Shown here: piece by piece, positions 10,515-20,600 of the stretch
Position numbering within the stretch: the first letter of the stretch is position 1
How the letters are laid out: every line of letters starts with the position of its first letter
NCBI RefSeq assembly: GCF_000234665.1
Contig: NC_018332.1
Coordinates: forward strand, 677,755-741,754
Direction of reading: 5' to 3'
Source of the DNA: Leishmania mexicana MHOM/GT/2001/U1103
Taxonomy: Eukaryota; Euglenozoa; Kinetoplastea; Trypanosomatida; Trypanosomatidae
DNA: 64,000 nucleotides
The notes under the pieces: model-generated
What the model saw: only the letters and a program-made list of their open reading frames with translations
What the model was told of the DNA's origin: nothing
Database searches by the model: none
Translations under genes and position numbers: made by a program

Positions 10515-12438
10515 GTGGCACACGGGGGAGGCGAGGGAGACTGAAGGGGTCAGGGCACAAAAGGGACAGAGGCGAAGGTGCGCTGCTGGGTCTCTCTGTG
10601 TACGTGCGATACTCAGCAACGGCAAGCACGGGGCTAAGGCGTGATGTCGCACGCACGAGACGACAGATACGCTTGAGCCGCCAGGAAAAGCCTCCAACCG
10701 CTGTGGCGATACGTATCTTCTACTGGGAGACAGGTGGCGCAGAGAGGACAGAGCGCACGAATCGACAGTGAAAAAACAAAGCTGTGGATGCGCTCTGCTC
10801 CGCCATGCAACACAGCCAGTGCCTCCTCCGCACGTGTCGGTGTATGCGAGCGGCGGCTATTACGGGAGGTACGTCCGTTTCGACGTCCTATGCTTTATGT
10901 GCGTTCTTACGCTTATCAGTGATGTGGAGTGAGTGAGAGAGTGAGTGAGTGAGGCGCGTGGCGTGGGGGGGGGGGGGGGCGAACGGAAAGGGCCAGGTGT
11001 CAGCGACCAGAGAAACAAAGGAGGCAGCAGTCACCCGGGGGATGTCCGAAAAAGCAGCGCCTCCTCCTCGTGATGCTGCGTAGCCTTGTCGCTGCGTATG
11101 GGTGGCTGGTAATGTGGTGGTGCGTGGTGCAACGCCGCTTACCTCGATAGGGCGGACACAGCGATGCCTGCCCGTCTCTGGGTGCGCGAGTGTCTGGGAA
11201 TCTGCACAGGCGCGTGTAATGGATGCTGCTTCTGACGCCCGTCCTCCTCTACTCCCCCGACCCTCTTCCTCCAAGAAGAGCGAAGAGAGCAAAGGAACGG
11301 AGAGGAGAAGCGCTCCGAAGCGGGCAGAAAGGGGAAGAGGCAGACAAGCGCACCGGCCGTGATGACGTCCGTGCCAGGTGTCACGTGCTGCAGCCGTTGA
11401 TGGGGTGCTGTTCCTGCTCCGACCATTCACAAGGATACAAAAGGCGGAAAAAGAAAAACACGTTGGGAGTGAGTCGAGAGGAGGCGGGCAGAGGAGTTGA
11501 CGAGGCGGAGAGCGTGTACGTTGGTCGAGTGGCCCTGTGGGACATGCGAAGAGCACAGCATGCGTGCCCGCGCACGGGGTGCAGAAGAGTGCGGGCAAAA
11601 GAAAAGGAGGTGGCAATGCACACTTCATAGCGCACACGCATTCGACAGCGCACCGCTTTCTTTGGTACTTCGCTTTGCTTTGTGCCCATCTGTGTGCGCG
11701 TCCATCGCATGATTCGTCTTATCCAGTCCCACCACCGTAGAGCCACGTCCCGGGCGTTAAACATCAACACAACGCCAGCGAAAACGAACAACAACAACCC
11801 TCCTAGACGATAAGGGAAGAGGGAGACGCATGCGACGACGACGATGAGGAGGTGGTGGTAGTGGTGGTGGTGGTAGTGGTGGCGGGCAGCACCACGACCA
11901 CAAGACACACACGTCACAGACAAGCATTGAATTTGAGGGTACGGAGAGTGGAAGAGGAAGTAGGCGGAGGAGGCGGCAAAATGCCACACAGTTATTGTGT
12001 ACGTGCGCCCGTGTGTGCCGTCCGCGCTCCTCCCCCGCCTTACGCCCCTCGTCCTGCCTCCTATGAAGAAAAATGCTGAGCGAAGCACCAAAGGAAAATG
12101 TGAAGGTACCGCGCAACGTGGTGCTTGGAAGGGGCGCGGCGAGTTAAGGCGAAGGGCGCGGGCAGACACAGCGCCGTGCGCCCGTAAGCTTGTGTCTCCC
12201 CCATTCGTTGGAGTGCACAGCGGACGTGCGTGCGTAAGGAGGGGAGGGGGCAGACCTTCTCTCTCTCGCTCACTCCTCCCCGCCTCCCTCTCCCCCCTTC
12301 ACAGGCACACCGCTCGGCTCGCACGCCTTCATCTGGCACTGCGCTCACCGCTGCCTTTGCGATCTCTGTTGCCTCTTGTTTTTCCTTTACCGTGCCCCGT
12401 GTCTACGTCCCCCACACATACACACACGCACACATCCC
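10515..12438. other. intergenic/UTR region
   Basis: No credible gene. On the minus strand the stretch carries C/T-rich tracts around 10520-10590 that could serve the large gene's splice acceptor. It also has a G run at about 10967-10979, a GGTGGT-type repeat at 11850-11885, and purine-rich tracts at 12235-12300. Open frames here are low-complexity and overlap one another in several frames. Confidence 0.65.
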
Positions 12439-12969
12439 TCACAACGGGCCATCCTTGCCCTTGGCCCAGTACTTGGCGAAGTACGCCCATGCGTTCAGGA
12501 GTAGCGACACTGCCTTTCCTTCTGCGTTGTTGATCTGGTCTTCGGTCAGCGAGTTCAGGGCATGCCACGCCTCCTGCTCCACCGCCTTCTTGTTGGCGCC
12601 GTCGCTCTGGTGAGCCTTTTTCATCTTGTTGACACGCATGGCAACGTCCAGCGCGCTCTCGCTGCCGTTGGCAGAGGCGGTGGAGGCGCCCGCAGGTGAA
12701 CCGGGAGTTGGTGTCTGCTGTTGCTGCTGCCCTGCAGTACTCGAGGCTTCATCCATCCAGATGCGCGACGGCGCGAGGTAGAAGCGGCGCGCGTTGACCA
12801 GGGAGCAGGAGGCGGCAACCCTCTCCGCAGAGGCATCCACGGCTGCCGTCACATTCACCGGCGCATGCATCAGCAAACCGCACCCAACGCCGCACGAGTG
12901 CACGAGAAGGCCTCTCGGGCGGCCCACCGCGCCGCCAGCGGAGACGGAAGCGAGCAGCTTACGGATCAT
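12439..12969 (-). CDS. small conserved-type hypothetical protein, probably mitochondrial (176 aa)
   Basis: I do not recognise a domain. The frame stays open upstream to a GTG at 12981, but the first ATG is 12969 (MIRKLLASVSAGGAVGRP...), which I use. The N-terminus is basic, hydroxylated and free of acidic residues, as in a mitochondrial targeting peptide. A low-complexity linker (Gln/Ala/Ser, about residues 82-105) separates it from a compact C-terminal helical segment. That segment contains EQEAWHALNSLTEDQ and a hydrophobic, aromatic end, LLLNAWAYFAKYWAKGKDGP. The amphipathic aromatic C-terminus is reminiscent of small accessory subunits of mitochondrial membrane complexes; this is only an impression. 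It sits between two 1.9-kb noncoding stretches, which is typical for a separately processed mRNA. Confidence 0.75.
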   Translation of the reverse strand: MIRKLLASVSAGGAVGRPRGLLVHSCGVGCGLLMHAPVNVTAAVDASAERVAASCSLVNARRFYLAPSRIWMDEASSTAGQQQQQTPTPGSPAGASTASANGSESALDVAMRVNKMKKAHQSDGANKKAVEQEAWHALNSLTEDQINNAEGKAVSLLLNAWAYFAKYWAKGKDGPL

Positions 12970-14917
12970 CACCCCGAGCACACAAGTGACGCGGAGTTTA
13001 ACAGGTTTCGAAAGAAACAGTGCAGGTGGTCTGAGTCCCCTCCTCCTGACAAGGATGCCAAGATGTGAGGGTCTGCCTTTTGGTGTCCACGCGCGCAGCT
13101 GCCAATCGTTCTGGGGGGAGGGAGGGGGGAAGGGGATGTCGAATCCGCCCGTCCCTATCTCCAGGTCCTACTACCGCTAGCAAGGGCACACTCGCTCACT
13201 TACGTGACGCTCACGCGCGCACACACACGAAGCAATGGGTGGAGCTAGAGGCACCCCCTGTGCGATGTCGAGTGTCCCCGAATCGGTGTCTGAGAGGGGA
13301 AGGGGTATGAGGCCGATGTGCCCTGTCTGCGAACCAAGCTGACAACCTGAAAGGAAAACAACGTGATAATGACTGCACGCCCTCTTCGCGTGTCCGTCTG
13401 TGATGCCTATGCCGTATGGTCGGCGCTTCGTGTGTCTGTGTCTATGTGCGTGCGTTTCGATGGCTGCCGTGACGACCAAGCAAGCCTGACCAAAGTCTGT
13501 TGGCCGCCGCCTCTGTGCGGTTGCTCAGACGGCGCGCTGTGCTCACGTTGCGGATGCTGCCTAGTGCGCTGCCGTCGTCGTCTTTAGGAGACTTTTTTTG
13601 TCCGTTCCTCACATGCAACAAGATAAAACTGCATTTCGGGGGGAGGGACGGGGGCGACCATCCCGGTGGAGTCGCGCGCAGCGAGCCGCCACAATACGAA
13701 CAGCAACACCGCGCATGATGGTTGGTGTTCGTGTTGTGCGCAATGGGCAACACACACACACACAGACACAGATGGAGAAAGCCGTCAGAAGCGGCAGAGA
13801 AAAGGGGAGAAATGAGGGTCGGCGAGTTCAGTATGCGTGTGAAAGAAATGTTGCCCGTCAGCGTTCAACTCCGATACATGAGGACTGCGAACAGGCTACC
13901 ATAGTCCGCCCTTCTACACACGCGCACACCGCAGAGCCCCCCCCTTCGTCTCCCTCTGTGTGTGCGCGTGTGTGGGAGCCGAAGGAGCGCATCGCTGACA
14001 AGTAGCCGGCGCACCACTCGAACGCCCCACGACCACCGTGCCACTTGAGAACAGCCTCCCGCCTACAGCGTAAAGTTGCCGCCAGCGTGTGAAGCAGAAC
14101 GAGGGGGAGGGGGCAGAAACCCATCATACACCAACCCACCCTATCGTTCCCCCTCCCCCCTCAACGCAATGCTCGGCCTTCTAAGCTACAGTGCGGTTAT
14201 GGCATGTGCATTCTTCTCTCACATGTGCATATTGGCTCAGCACGTCCCGCACATGTCGCCGGATTCGCTCATCGTCTTCTCGCTTTGCTGTCCATCGAGC
14301 CAGCAGCACCACCACCACCACCCCACTGAGCCAACATGGACAACTGACATCAACGGCGAAAAAGGCGCGTGGGCGCCACAAGTAAACACACGGAATAAAG
14401 GCAAACAACCACAAGTTACGTCTGTCTCCTCCACGCGCCAGCCAAGACGGCACGCGTGGGCGTGCACAAAGTACGCAGGGAAGAGGGAGAGGGGGAGGGG
14501 AGGGGCGACATGGGACTCGTGCCGGTGTTCCCATACCTGTGTGCGTGTGCGCTTACCCAAATCACCACTGCGGCCCAAGAAAAACAGCAAAGCAAGGAGA
14601 GAGGCACCGCACATCAGCTTCAGTGCCCGAAGGAGGAAGTAACAACAGTGTCCCAGAAAAGCTGCAGATGGAGACCACACCATTCTGGGAATCGCGCTCT
14701 GTGGGCATGTCGGTGCGCTCGTATGGCTGCGCACATGTATACACACACACAATGACGCACACGGACAGACGTGACCAAAGACATTCTCGTTCTATGAGGT
14801 GACCGTCTCTGCGGGCAGTGTATGTCAGCACTCGACGCAAGTGCAGCGTATATATGCATGTAGCTCTGTATGCGCTTGGTGCGTGCGTGTAAAACCTGCT
14901 TAGTCTCTTGGCCGTGC
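12970..14917. other. intergenic/UTR region
   Basis: About 1.9 kb with no gene I can support. The minus strand has a C/T-rich tract near 13110-13135 upstream of the small gene. The rest is CA/GT-rich and purine-rich low-complexity DNA, presumably the 3' UTR of RPA-1. No SIDER-like block was recognised. Confidence 0.6.
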
Positions 14918-16321
14918 TCACACGTAAGCCTCGATGAGGCGGAGAATTTCATCGCACTCTGTGCGCAGGTTCTGCGCGAGGCGGCGACGCGTCTCCTCGG
15001 AGGTGCCCGCAATCGGCATGAACTCGGAGATGCGCACCACTGACATGCGCAGCCGGTCTGACTCCTCGCCGGTCATGGCGTTCGAGCTCGTCTCCTCCTT
15101 CACGCGCAGACGCATCACCACTGGTCGGTTCATGCGGCCCTGCGCCAGCTTCGCGATGTAGAGAGGGTCCTCCTGCGCACGACGCTTCAGCTCTGCCGCC
15201 TCCATCCCGAAGAACTCGATGCCGGCTTCGTTGAAGAGCGTTAGCCACGCCTGAGAGACGTTGTCCGTGACCTGGATGGAGACAAGGTAGCGCTGCGTCG
15301 GCGTGACGGTCTTGTCGCACTTCTCGCAGCGAAAGCGGTCGCCCTGCGCACCCTCCTCGGTCACCTTTTTATTGCAGGTCGGGCACGCGTCGTACCACTG
15401 GGCGTCCTGCTTGAAGTAAATCGGGACGCATCGGACGTCGACGTACTCGGGCTTCAGGCCCCGGCCGATCCCATCCGACTGGATCTCGTCCAGATACTTG
15501 CGGCCGCGGTCGCTCTCGCCACCGGCCCCGCTCGCCGCGCCAAGCCCCTGCGACGACAAGGACATCACATTCGCGCCGCCAGTCGTCACATACCACGTTG
15601 CGAGTTTCTTGACATCCGGCAGGTCTGTCGGGTTGATGTCAATCTTAGTCTGATAGGTGGATGAGAGGGTAACACCGTCGAAACTGCCGACCTTCAGCTG
15701 CCGCAGCGCCACAACGGTGCCGACCGGGTAGCACCACGCCTTTGCCTCGTCATTCCAGAAGGTGACCTCCACGGCCGCCGTCATGTCGCCCATCTTGACG
15801 TTTCGCTTCACGAGCTCTCGGCCCGTCGACTTTTGCGTGATGGACGACACTTCGTCTACCTTGAGCACAACGCCGAGCACATCGACGAGCGAGCCGACCT
15901 CGCGCTGCTTCAGAAGTTCGATCGGCACAAAGTTGTAGCGCTGCATCGGCAGCGCCGCTGTCGATGTGTCCTGCCGCGCCAGCATAATCTCCGAGCTGCG
16001 GTCAAACGTGAGCTCGTAGTCGTTGTTCACGTTGCTGAAACGCCGGTTCGCATTCTTCACCTGGCCACCGCTGAAGTAGTACACCTGTCCGTTGACGATG
16101 AGCGGCTCGAAGGTGTCGACGGCGTCATTGAAAACCGTTGCCCGAATCGCGGCCGACTCGTCAATGAGGGTAAAGGAGAAAAGCTTTCCCTGCGACGTCG
16201 GCTTGTTCCAGGTACGGACGTCCGTCTTGTCCGTCACACGGGCCCGAATCCACCACTTGCCGCCGAGAAACGGTGTGAGGGAGTCGATGGGCTGGATCTG
16301 GTGGCTGCCCGGCTGTTGCAT
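14918..16321 (-). CDS. RPA1: replication protein A large subunit, RPA-1 (467 aa)
   Basis: RPA-1 is the main single-stranded-DNA-binding subunit of replication protein A, acting in replication, repair and telomere maintenance in the nucleus. I start at the ATG at 16321 (MQQPGSHQIQPIDSL). The frame stays open further upstream, but that part is low-complexity and lies on the far side of the polypyrimidine tract. Three OB folds can be read. DBD-A (about residues 22-125) contains KWWIRARVTDKTDVRTWN. DBD-B (about 150-260) contains DVLGVVLKVDEVSSIT. DBD-C (about 310-460) carries a four-cysteine zinc site, CPTC followed by CEKC. The N-terminal RPA70N protein-interaction domain of animal and fungal RPA70 is missing: DBD-A begins within the first 25 residues. 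This short form is known in trypanosomatids, where the subunit is about 51 kDa. Confidence 0.95.
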   Translation of the reverse strand: MQQPGSHQIQPIDSLTPFLGGKWWIRARVTDKTDVRTWNKPTSQGKLFSFTLIDESAAIRATVFNDAVDTFEPLIVNGQVYYFSGGQVKNANRRFSNVNNDYELTFDRSSEIMLARQDTSTAALPMQRYNFVPIELLKQREVGSLVDVLGVVLKVDEVSSITQKSTGRELVKRNVKMGDMTAAVEVTFWNDEAKAWCYPVGTVVALRQLKVGSFDGVTLSSTYQTKIDINPTDLPDVKKLATWYVTTGGANVMSLSSQGLGAASGAGGESDRGRKYLDEIQSDGIGRGLKPEYVDVRCVPIYFKQDAQWYDACPTCNKKVTEEGAQGDRFRCEKCDKTVTPTQRYLVSIQVTDNVSQAWLTLFNEAGIEFFGMEAAELKRRAQEDPLYIAKLAQGRMNRPVVMRLRVKEETSSNAMTGEESDRLRMSVVRISEFMPIAGTSEETRRRLAQNLRTECDEILRLIEAYV

Positions 16322-16329
16322 CGTGACAG

Positions 16330-16378
16330 CTGTATGGTTGTGTGTGGGGGAGGGGGGAGAGAGGGAGGGAGGCGAGGC
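16330..16378 (-). promoter_or_regulatory. candidate trans-splice acceptor of RPA-1, with G-rich complement
   Basis: Upstream of the ATG the minus strand is almost pure C/T (16346-16378). The first AG after it is at 16331-16330, only 8 nt before the start codon. The plus strand of the same tract has several runs of three to six G and could form a G-quadruplex. The acceptor position is inferred; a slightly upstream alternative is possible. Confidence 0.4.
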
Positions 16379-16618
16379 AAGGCAAGGCGAGGCGGAGAGC
16401 GTGTTCACGCGAACAGATCGAAGACGCCTGTGTAAATTTTTCTTTGTTCGTGTATGCTGGCAAGCGGCTCTTTGCCGGCTCGTTGCAGCGGCAGTGAAGA
16501 ACAAAGAGAGAAGGTGGGTGGGAGATCGAGTGGGAGTGGGGAAGCGAGGTAGGGAGGCGTCTGTTTGCCGTGCAGGCGGCGATGTCGATGAGCTGTGTAG
16601 CGTTGCCGCTCTCGAGGT

Positions 16619-16640
16619 TGTGTGTGTGTGTGTGTGTGTG
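16619..16640. repeat. GT microsatellite
   Basis: About eleven uninterrupted TG dinucleotides in the RPA-1 upstream region; typical Leishmania intergenic simple repeat. Confidence 0.95.
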
Positions 16641-17682
16641 CACGCGCGTGTACCTCCGTGGATGGAAGTGTTCAACGCCTGTCTATGAGTGTAGATGGCT
16701 TTTGTGCTTCTCGTCGCGTACCCTCGTAGGGAGCTCTGGATGCGTATACGTGTCTGTGCTGATGTGCGTTGCGTCGGCACTTGTCGGGTCTGTATGGGTT
16801 TATCGGTGAGTAGGCGTCCGTGCTGGATGAGTGCCACAGTGAATCGCTGTGGAGTCGGTACGCCTCAAGTCGGTGCTGATGATGGTGATGTAGCGGTGCT
16901 GCTGTGGCTGGTGCGCAGTTGCGAGGCCAGGTGAACGAGTCACAGGACGCGGCACGGAAAAGTAAGAAGGCAGAGGCGCAGAGGAAGACCACGGTTGAGA
17001 AAAGGGAAGGTGGGGTGAGGCGGCCTCGACGCGCCACGGGCACTTCTTCCTCGCAAGACACCGAGGGCACACAGCAGCCAGCAAAGGGGCACAGAGAAGC
17101 GCCAAACGGACGGTGGAGAAGGCCCTTGCACATGCGAGAGGCCACGTGCACGGAAGCCAAGAACAGCCAAGAGGGTTGGCGAGGCATCGGGGTGCATCGG
17201 CCCCCGTTCGAGGGTCGACGCGCAGGTGGAAGGCGAGGCAAGTGAGAGGGCTGCCCAAGACGCAGAAGACGAAGAGAGCCCGAGGAGCAGCTGACGTCGC
17301 TGATTAGGTGAGAGAAGAACGGAGCGCAGGCACACAAACACACTCGGAGAAAGTGCGCGCTGCGGCACGGCCTGCTTGACCAACAACACTACACGCCATT
17401 GTATCCAAGCATCATGTCCATCACCGGTCTGCAGGGATGGCAGTGACGCAGCCGACTGTGCCTACTTGTGTTGGTGGCTGCCGATGCCGTTTGTGCTTGT
17501 TGTGTTGGATGGATCGGACGTCCGAACGGGTGCGCTATCCGGCGAGGAGGTCGAGTCGGTGTGTGGAGGCACAGTTGAACAGGAGCGACGGAGAGAAAAC
17601 AGAGAGTGCAGAGAGAGAGATACTGCGGTGATGGCGAGCATCACCACCCCAACCCACTATCACCCTTCCCGCTGCCCACCTC

Positions 17683-20600
17683 CTATTCTCTCTCTGCCTC
17701 GTCGTCCTCCTCGCTACTGTCGTCATCGTCGCTGCTCTCACTCGACTTCTCAGGTGCGAACAGCTCCAGCAAATCGGCTGTGCGCAGTCGCCCATCCCCG
17801 CCGCCCCCAGCGGGGGCCGCGCTTGCCACACTGCTGCTAAAGCAATACCCGCTCAGCGCGCGCTTCCGCTCGCAGAGTTGGCTGATGTTCTGCTCGATCG
17901 TGCCTTCGGCGATGAGTTTCGTGAAGGTGACCGGCTTGGTTTGGCCAATACGATAAATGCGGTTAAGCGCCTGCTCCTCCGTGCCAGGGTTCCACGACGG
18001 CTCCATCAGGAAGCAGTGGTTGGCGCAGGTCAGGTTCAGTCCGACACCGCAGCTGCTGATCGTGGCGAGAAGCACGCGCGGCGAGCCTGGCCGAGCCGCG
18101 TCGTGAAAGAGCTCCAGCAAGGACTGTCTTTGTTTCATCGTCATCGACCCGCTGTAAAGTGCGCACGACACCCCAGCCGCCTGCAGCCAGTGCTGCGCAC
18201 AGCGAAGGTACGTCAGGAAGGTGCTGAACACGACCACCTTGTCCTCCACCGGCAGAGAACGGATCGTGTCGATCAGGTACTGCGTCTTTGAGCTCAGCTG
18301 CAGGCTCCAGTTGTTCATGTCGGTTAGATCCAAATGCAGCAGCACTTCGGGCGCCGGCCCGGCTGCACTCGTCCCGCCATCGCCAGCGCGGTCACCTCCG
18401 CCCGCAGACGTGTTCGGCTGCTGCGCCGTGCGGTCTAAAAGCTCTACCGGAACCAGCAGCAGCTCCGACGCCTTTGAGTTGCGCTTGCACAGCGGGCACC
18501 GCCGTGTTGCCTGCAAAGCGTGCCTGATGCACTCCTCGCAGAAGACGTGCGCACAGGGCAAAATCGCAGGACGGTTCACTGTTTCGAGGCAGATGATACA
18601 CTCGCGCGACTCCAACTTCTGGTGCTTGATCTCCTCGATGAGGGACTGGACAAACTCCCGGGCTTTGATGGTGCGCAGCCGGCGAAGGACCACCGTCTGA
18701 ATAAACTCATCGATGGCGCGCGCCGTCTGCTGATCCTCCTCGCGCTGCTGCCGCGCCGCCTCGCTGCTCGCACCGTTGGCGGCAGAAGAGCCGCGGTCGA
18801 TCCCATCCGGCGCAGCGTTGGCGCCGCGGCCGGCCTCTGCACCCGGCAGACGGTGACACCGGCGGAGAGCCGCCACCACGATGTACGGGTGCAGGCACGT
18901 TTGCCGACAGCGCACAAGCATTTCGAAGGCAGTCGTGAAGGTGGCCAGCGGCGTGCGGGCCGCGTACGCCTCACGGTCGCGCAGTGCGTTTAGCTTTTCG
19001 GTTGCCTTGGCGTGAATCGACTGGTAGAAGCGCATCTCCTCGCGCGACAGGCCCACAGTGTAGGTGATCGCCCGCTTTGGCGGCAGCTCCAGTATGGGCT
19101 TCCCATCCACAATGGAGTCCGGCGTGCGGCGAAGCAAGATCGAGCCGAACAGGATGCTGAGCGCCGTGACGGGGCGCGGATGGAGCGGGTCGATGTTAAA
19201 GTAGCGAACAATTTCGCTGTTCCACCACACAAGCGAGCTGAAATGCGGCACGGTGAGGAAGCGGAGGAGAGGATAGAGGTCGTTGAGACTGTTCAGCACT
19301 GGCGTCGCCGTCACGACCCAGCGGCAGACGCCACTGAGTTTGAGGCACGCGCGACTCTGATGTGTGCGCATGTTGCGGATGTAGTGGGCCTCGTCCAGGA
19401 TGATGCGACCCCACCGGATCATGAAGAGCTTGTCCACCTCCGTCTGCAGCCGCCGGTCAACGTCGAAATCGTCCACGTCGGAAAAGTCAGCGGCCATCTC
19501 CGGGGAGAGGCCTCCGCTCCTCGTGGCCCCTCTGTTGACATGCGTAGGGCCGAAGCGGGAGGCGGGTGGCTGCCTTTGACAGAGCGTCTGGTACGTGGTC
19601 AGGACGTAGTCGTAGGACTGCGCCACCTGGAAGAGGCTGAGGTGGCGCTTGCGAGCTCCGTAGTAGACGAGAATGCGTAGCGGCGCCGCGGCAGGCCGCT
19701 GCACGCAGTGGTGTATCTCACGCACCCACTGCGTGAGGAGGGAGGTCGGGCAAACAATGAGCGTCGCCGTCGACTCCACCAATGAGCCGGTTACGCGATC
19801 GATGCGTGGGGCCCGCGTCGTCTCGCACAACGCGATAAGCGTGCGCGTCTTACCTAGGCCCATGTAGTCGGCGAACACACCGCCACGCACGGTGCATGTC
19901 ATCTCCTGCCCTCTCATGGACATGCTGGTATCGCCCTCTGCGCCGCCGTTGGGAGTGCGGGCGGCAGCATCTGTAGAAGGAGGGCACAATGTAGTTGTCA
20001 GAGCACGAGAGGCGGACGATGCCGTACACGAGCTCTCCGCATCAAAGTCATCGCCCTTCCCCAAGCCTCCACCTCCGCCACGGCCGCTGCCGCCACCAGC
20101 ACCACTGCTGCCAGCGTAACTCACGCCATCCTCATCGCCGCAGCTGACGGCGCCGCTGTCGATAGTGCGCGTCACCTCCTTCGTCATGATGGGCGAGCCG
20201 GTGTCCACGTGCGCTGCCCGCGCGCAAAGAAGCGGCGGCTGCTCACGCAACAGCAGCCAGTAGAGCGCCTGCAGCTGAAAGGGACGCAGCTCCGCGCGTT
20301 CCCGCATCGTCGCTGGAACAGCGGCGCACGGCAGCGTGTCGAACTTCACCGACTGCAGTGCTTCCAGGAAGCGAACGAGTTCGCGGTGGCCAGCCGTGTC
20401 GCTCGACGTCATCTCCTCCTCGTCACTCCATTCGTCCCCGCTCTCCCCGTCATCGTCGTCGTCACTATCAGAGGAAGACGAGGACGACGACTGGGTACTC
20501 TGGCTGCCTAGGGCCACGGGAGAGAGAGACAAGGTTGCCCTGGCGGCCTCCCCCAGAACCACACGCTGCGTGGTGGCGGCAACGCCAGACAGCGCCGGTT

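Larger units (their letters stand above)
16322..17682. other. intergenic/UTR region
   Basis: It holds the RPA-1 polypyrimidine tract, a GT microsatellite at 16619-16640, and about 1 kb of unremarkable sequence that must include the 3' UTR of the SNF2-RING gene. No gene supported. Confidence 0.6.

Noticed and set aside
16322..16837. 172-residue N-terminal extension of RPA-1
   Set aside because: Low-complexity, crosses the polypyrimidine tract, and the 467-residue form matches the known trypanosomatid protein.
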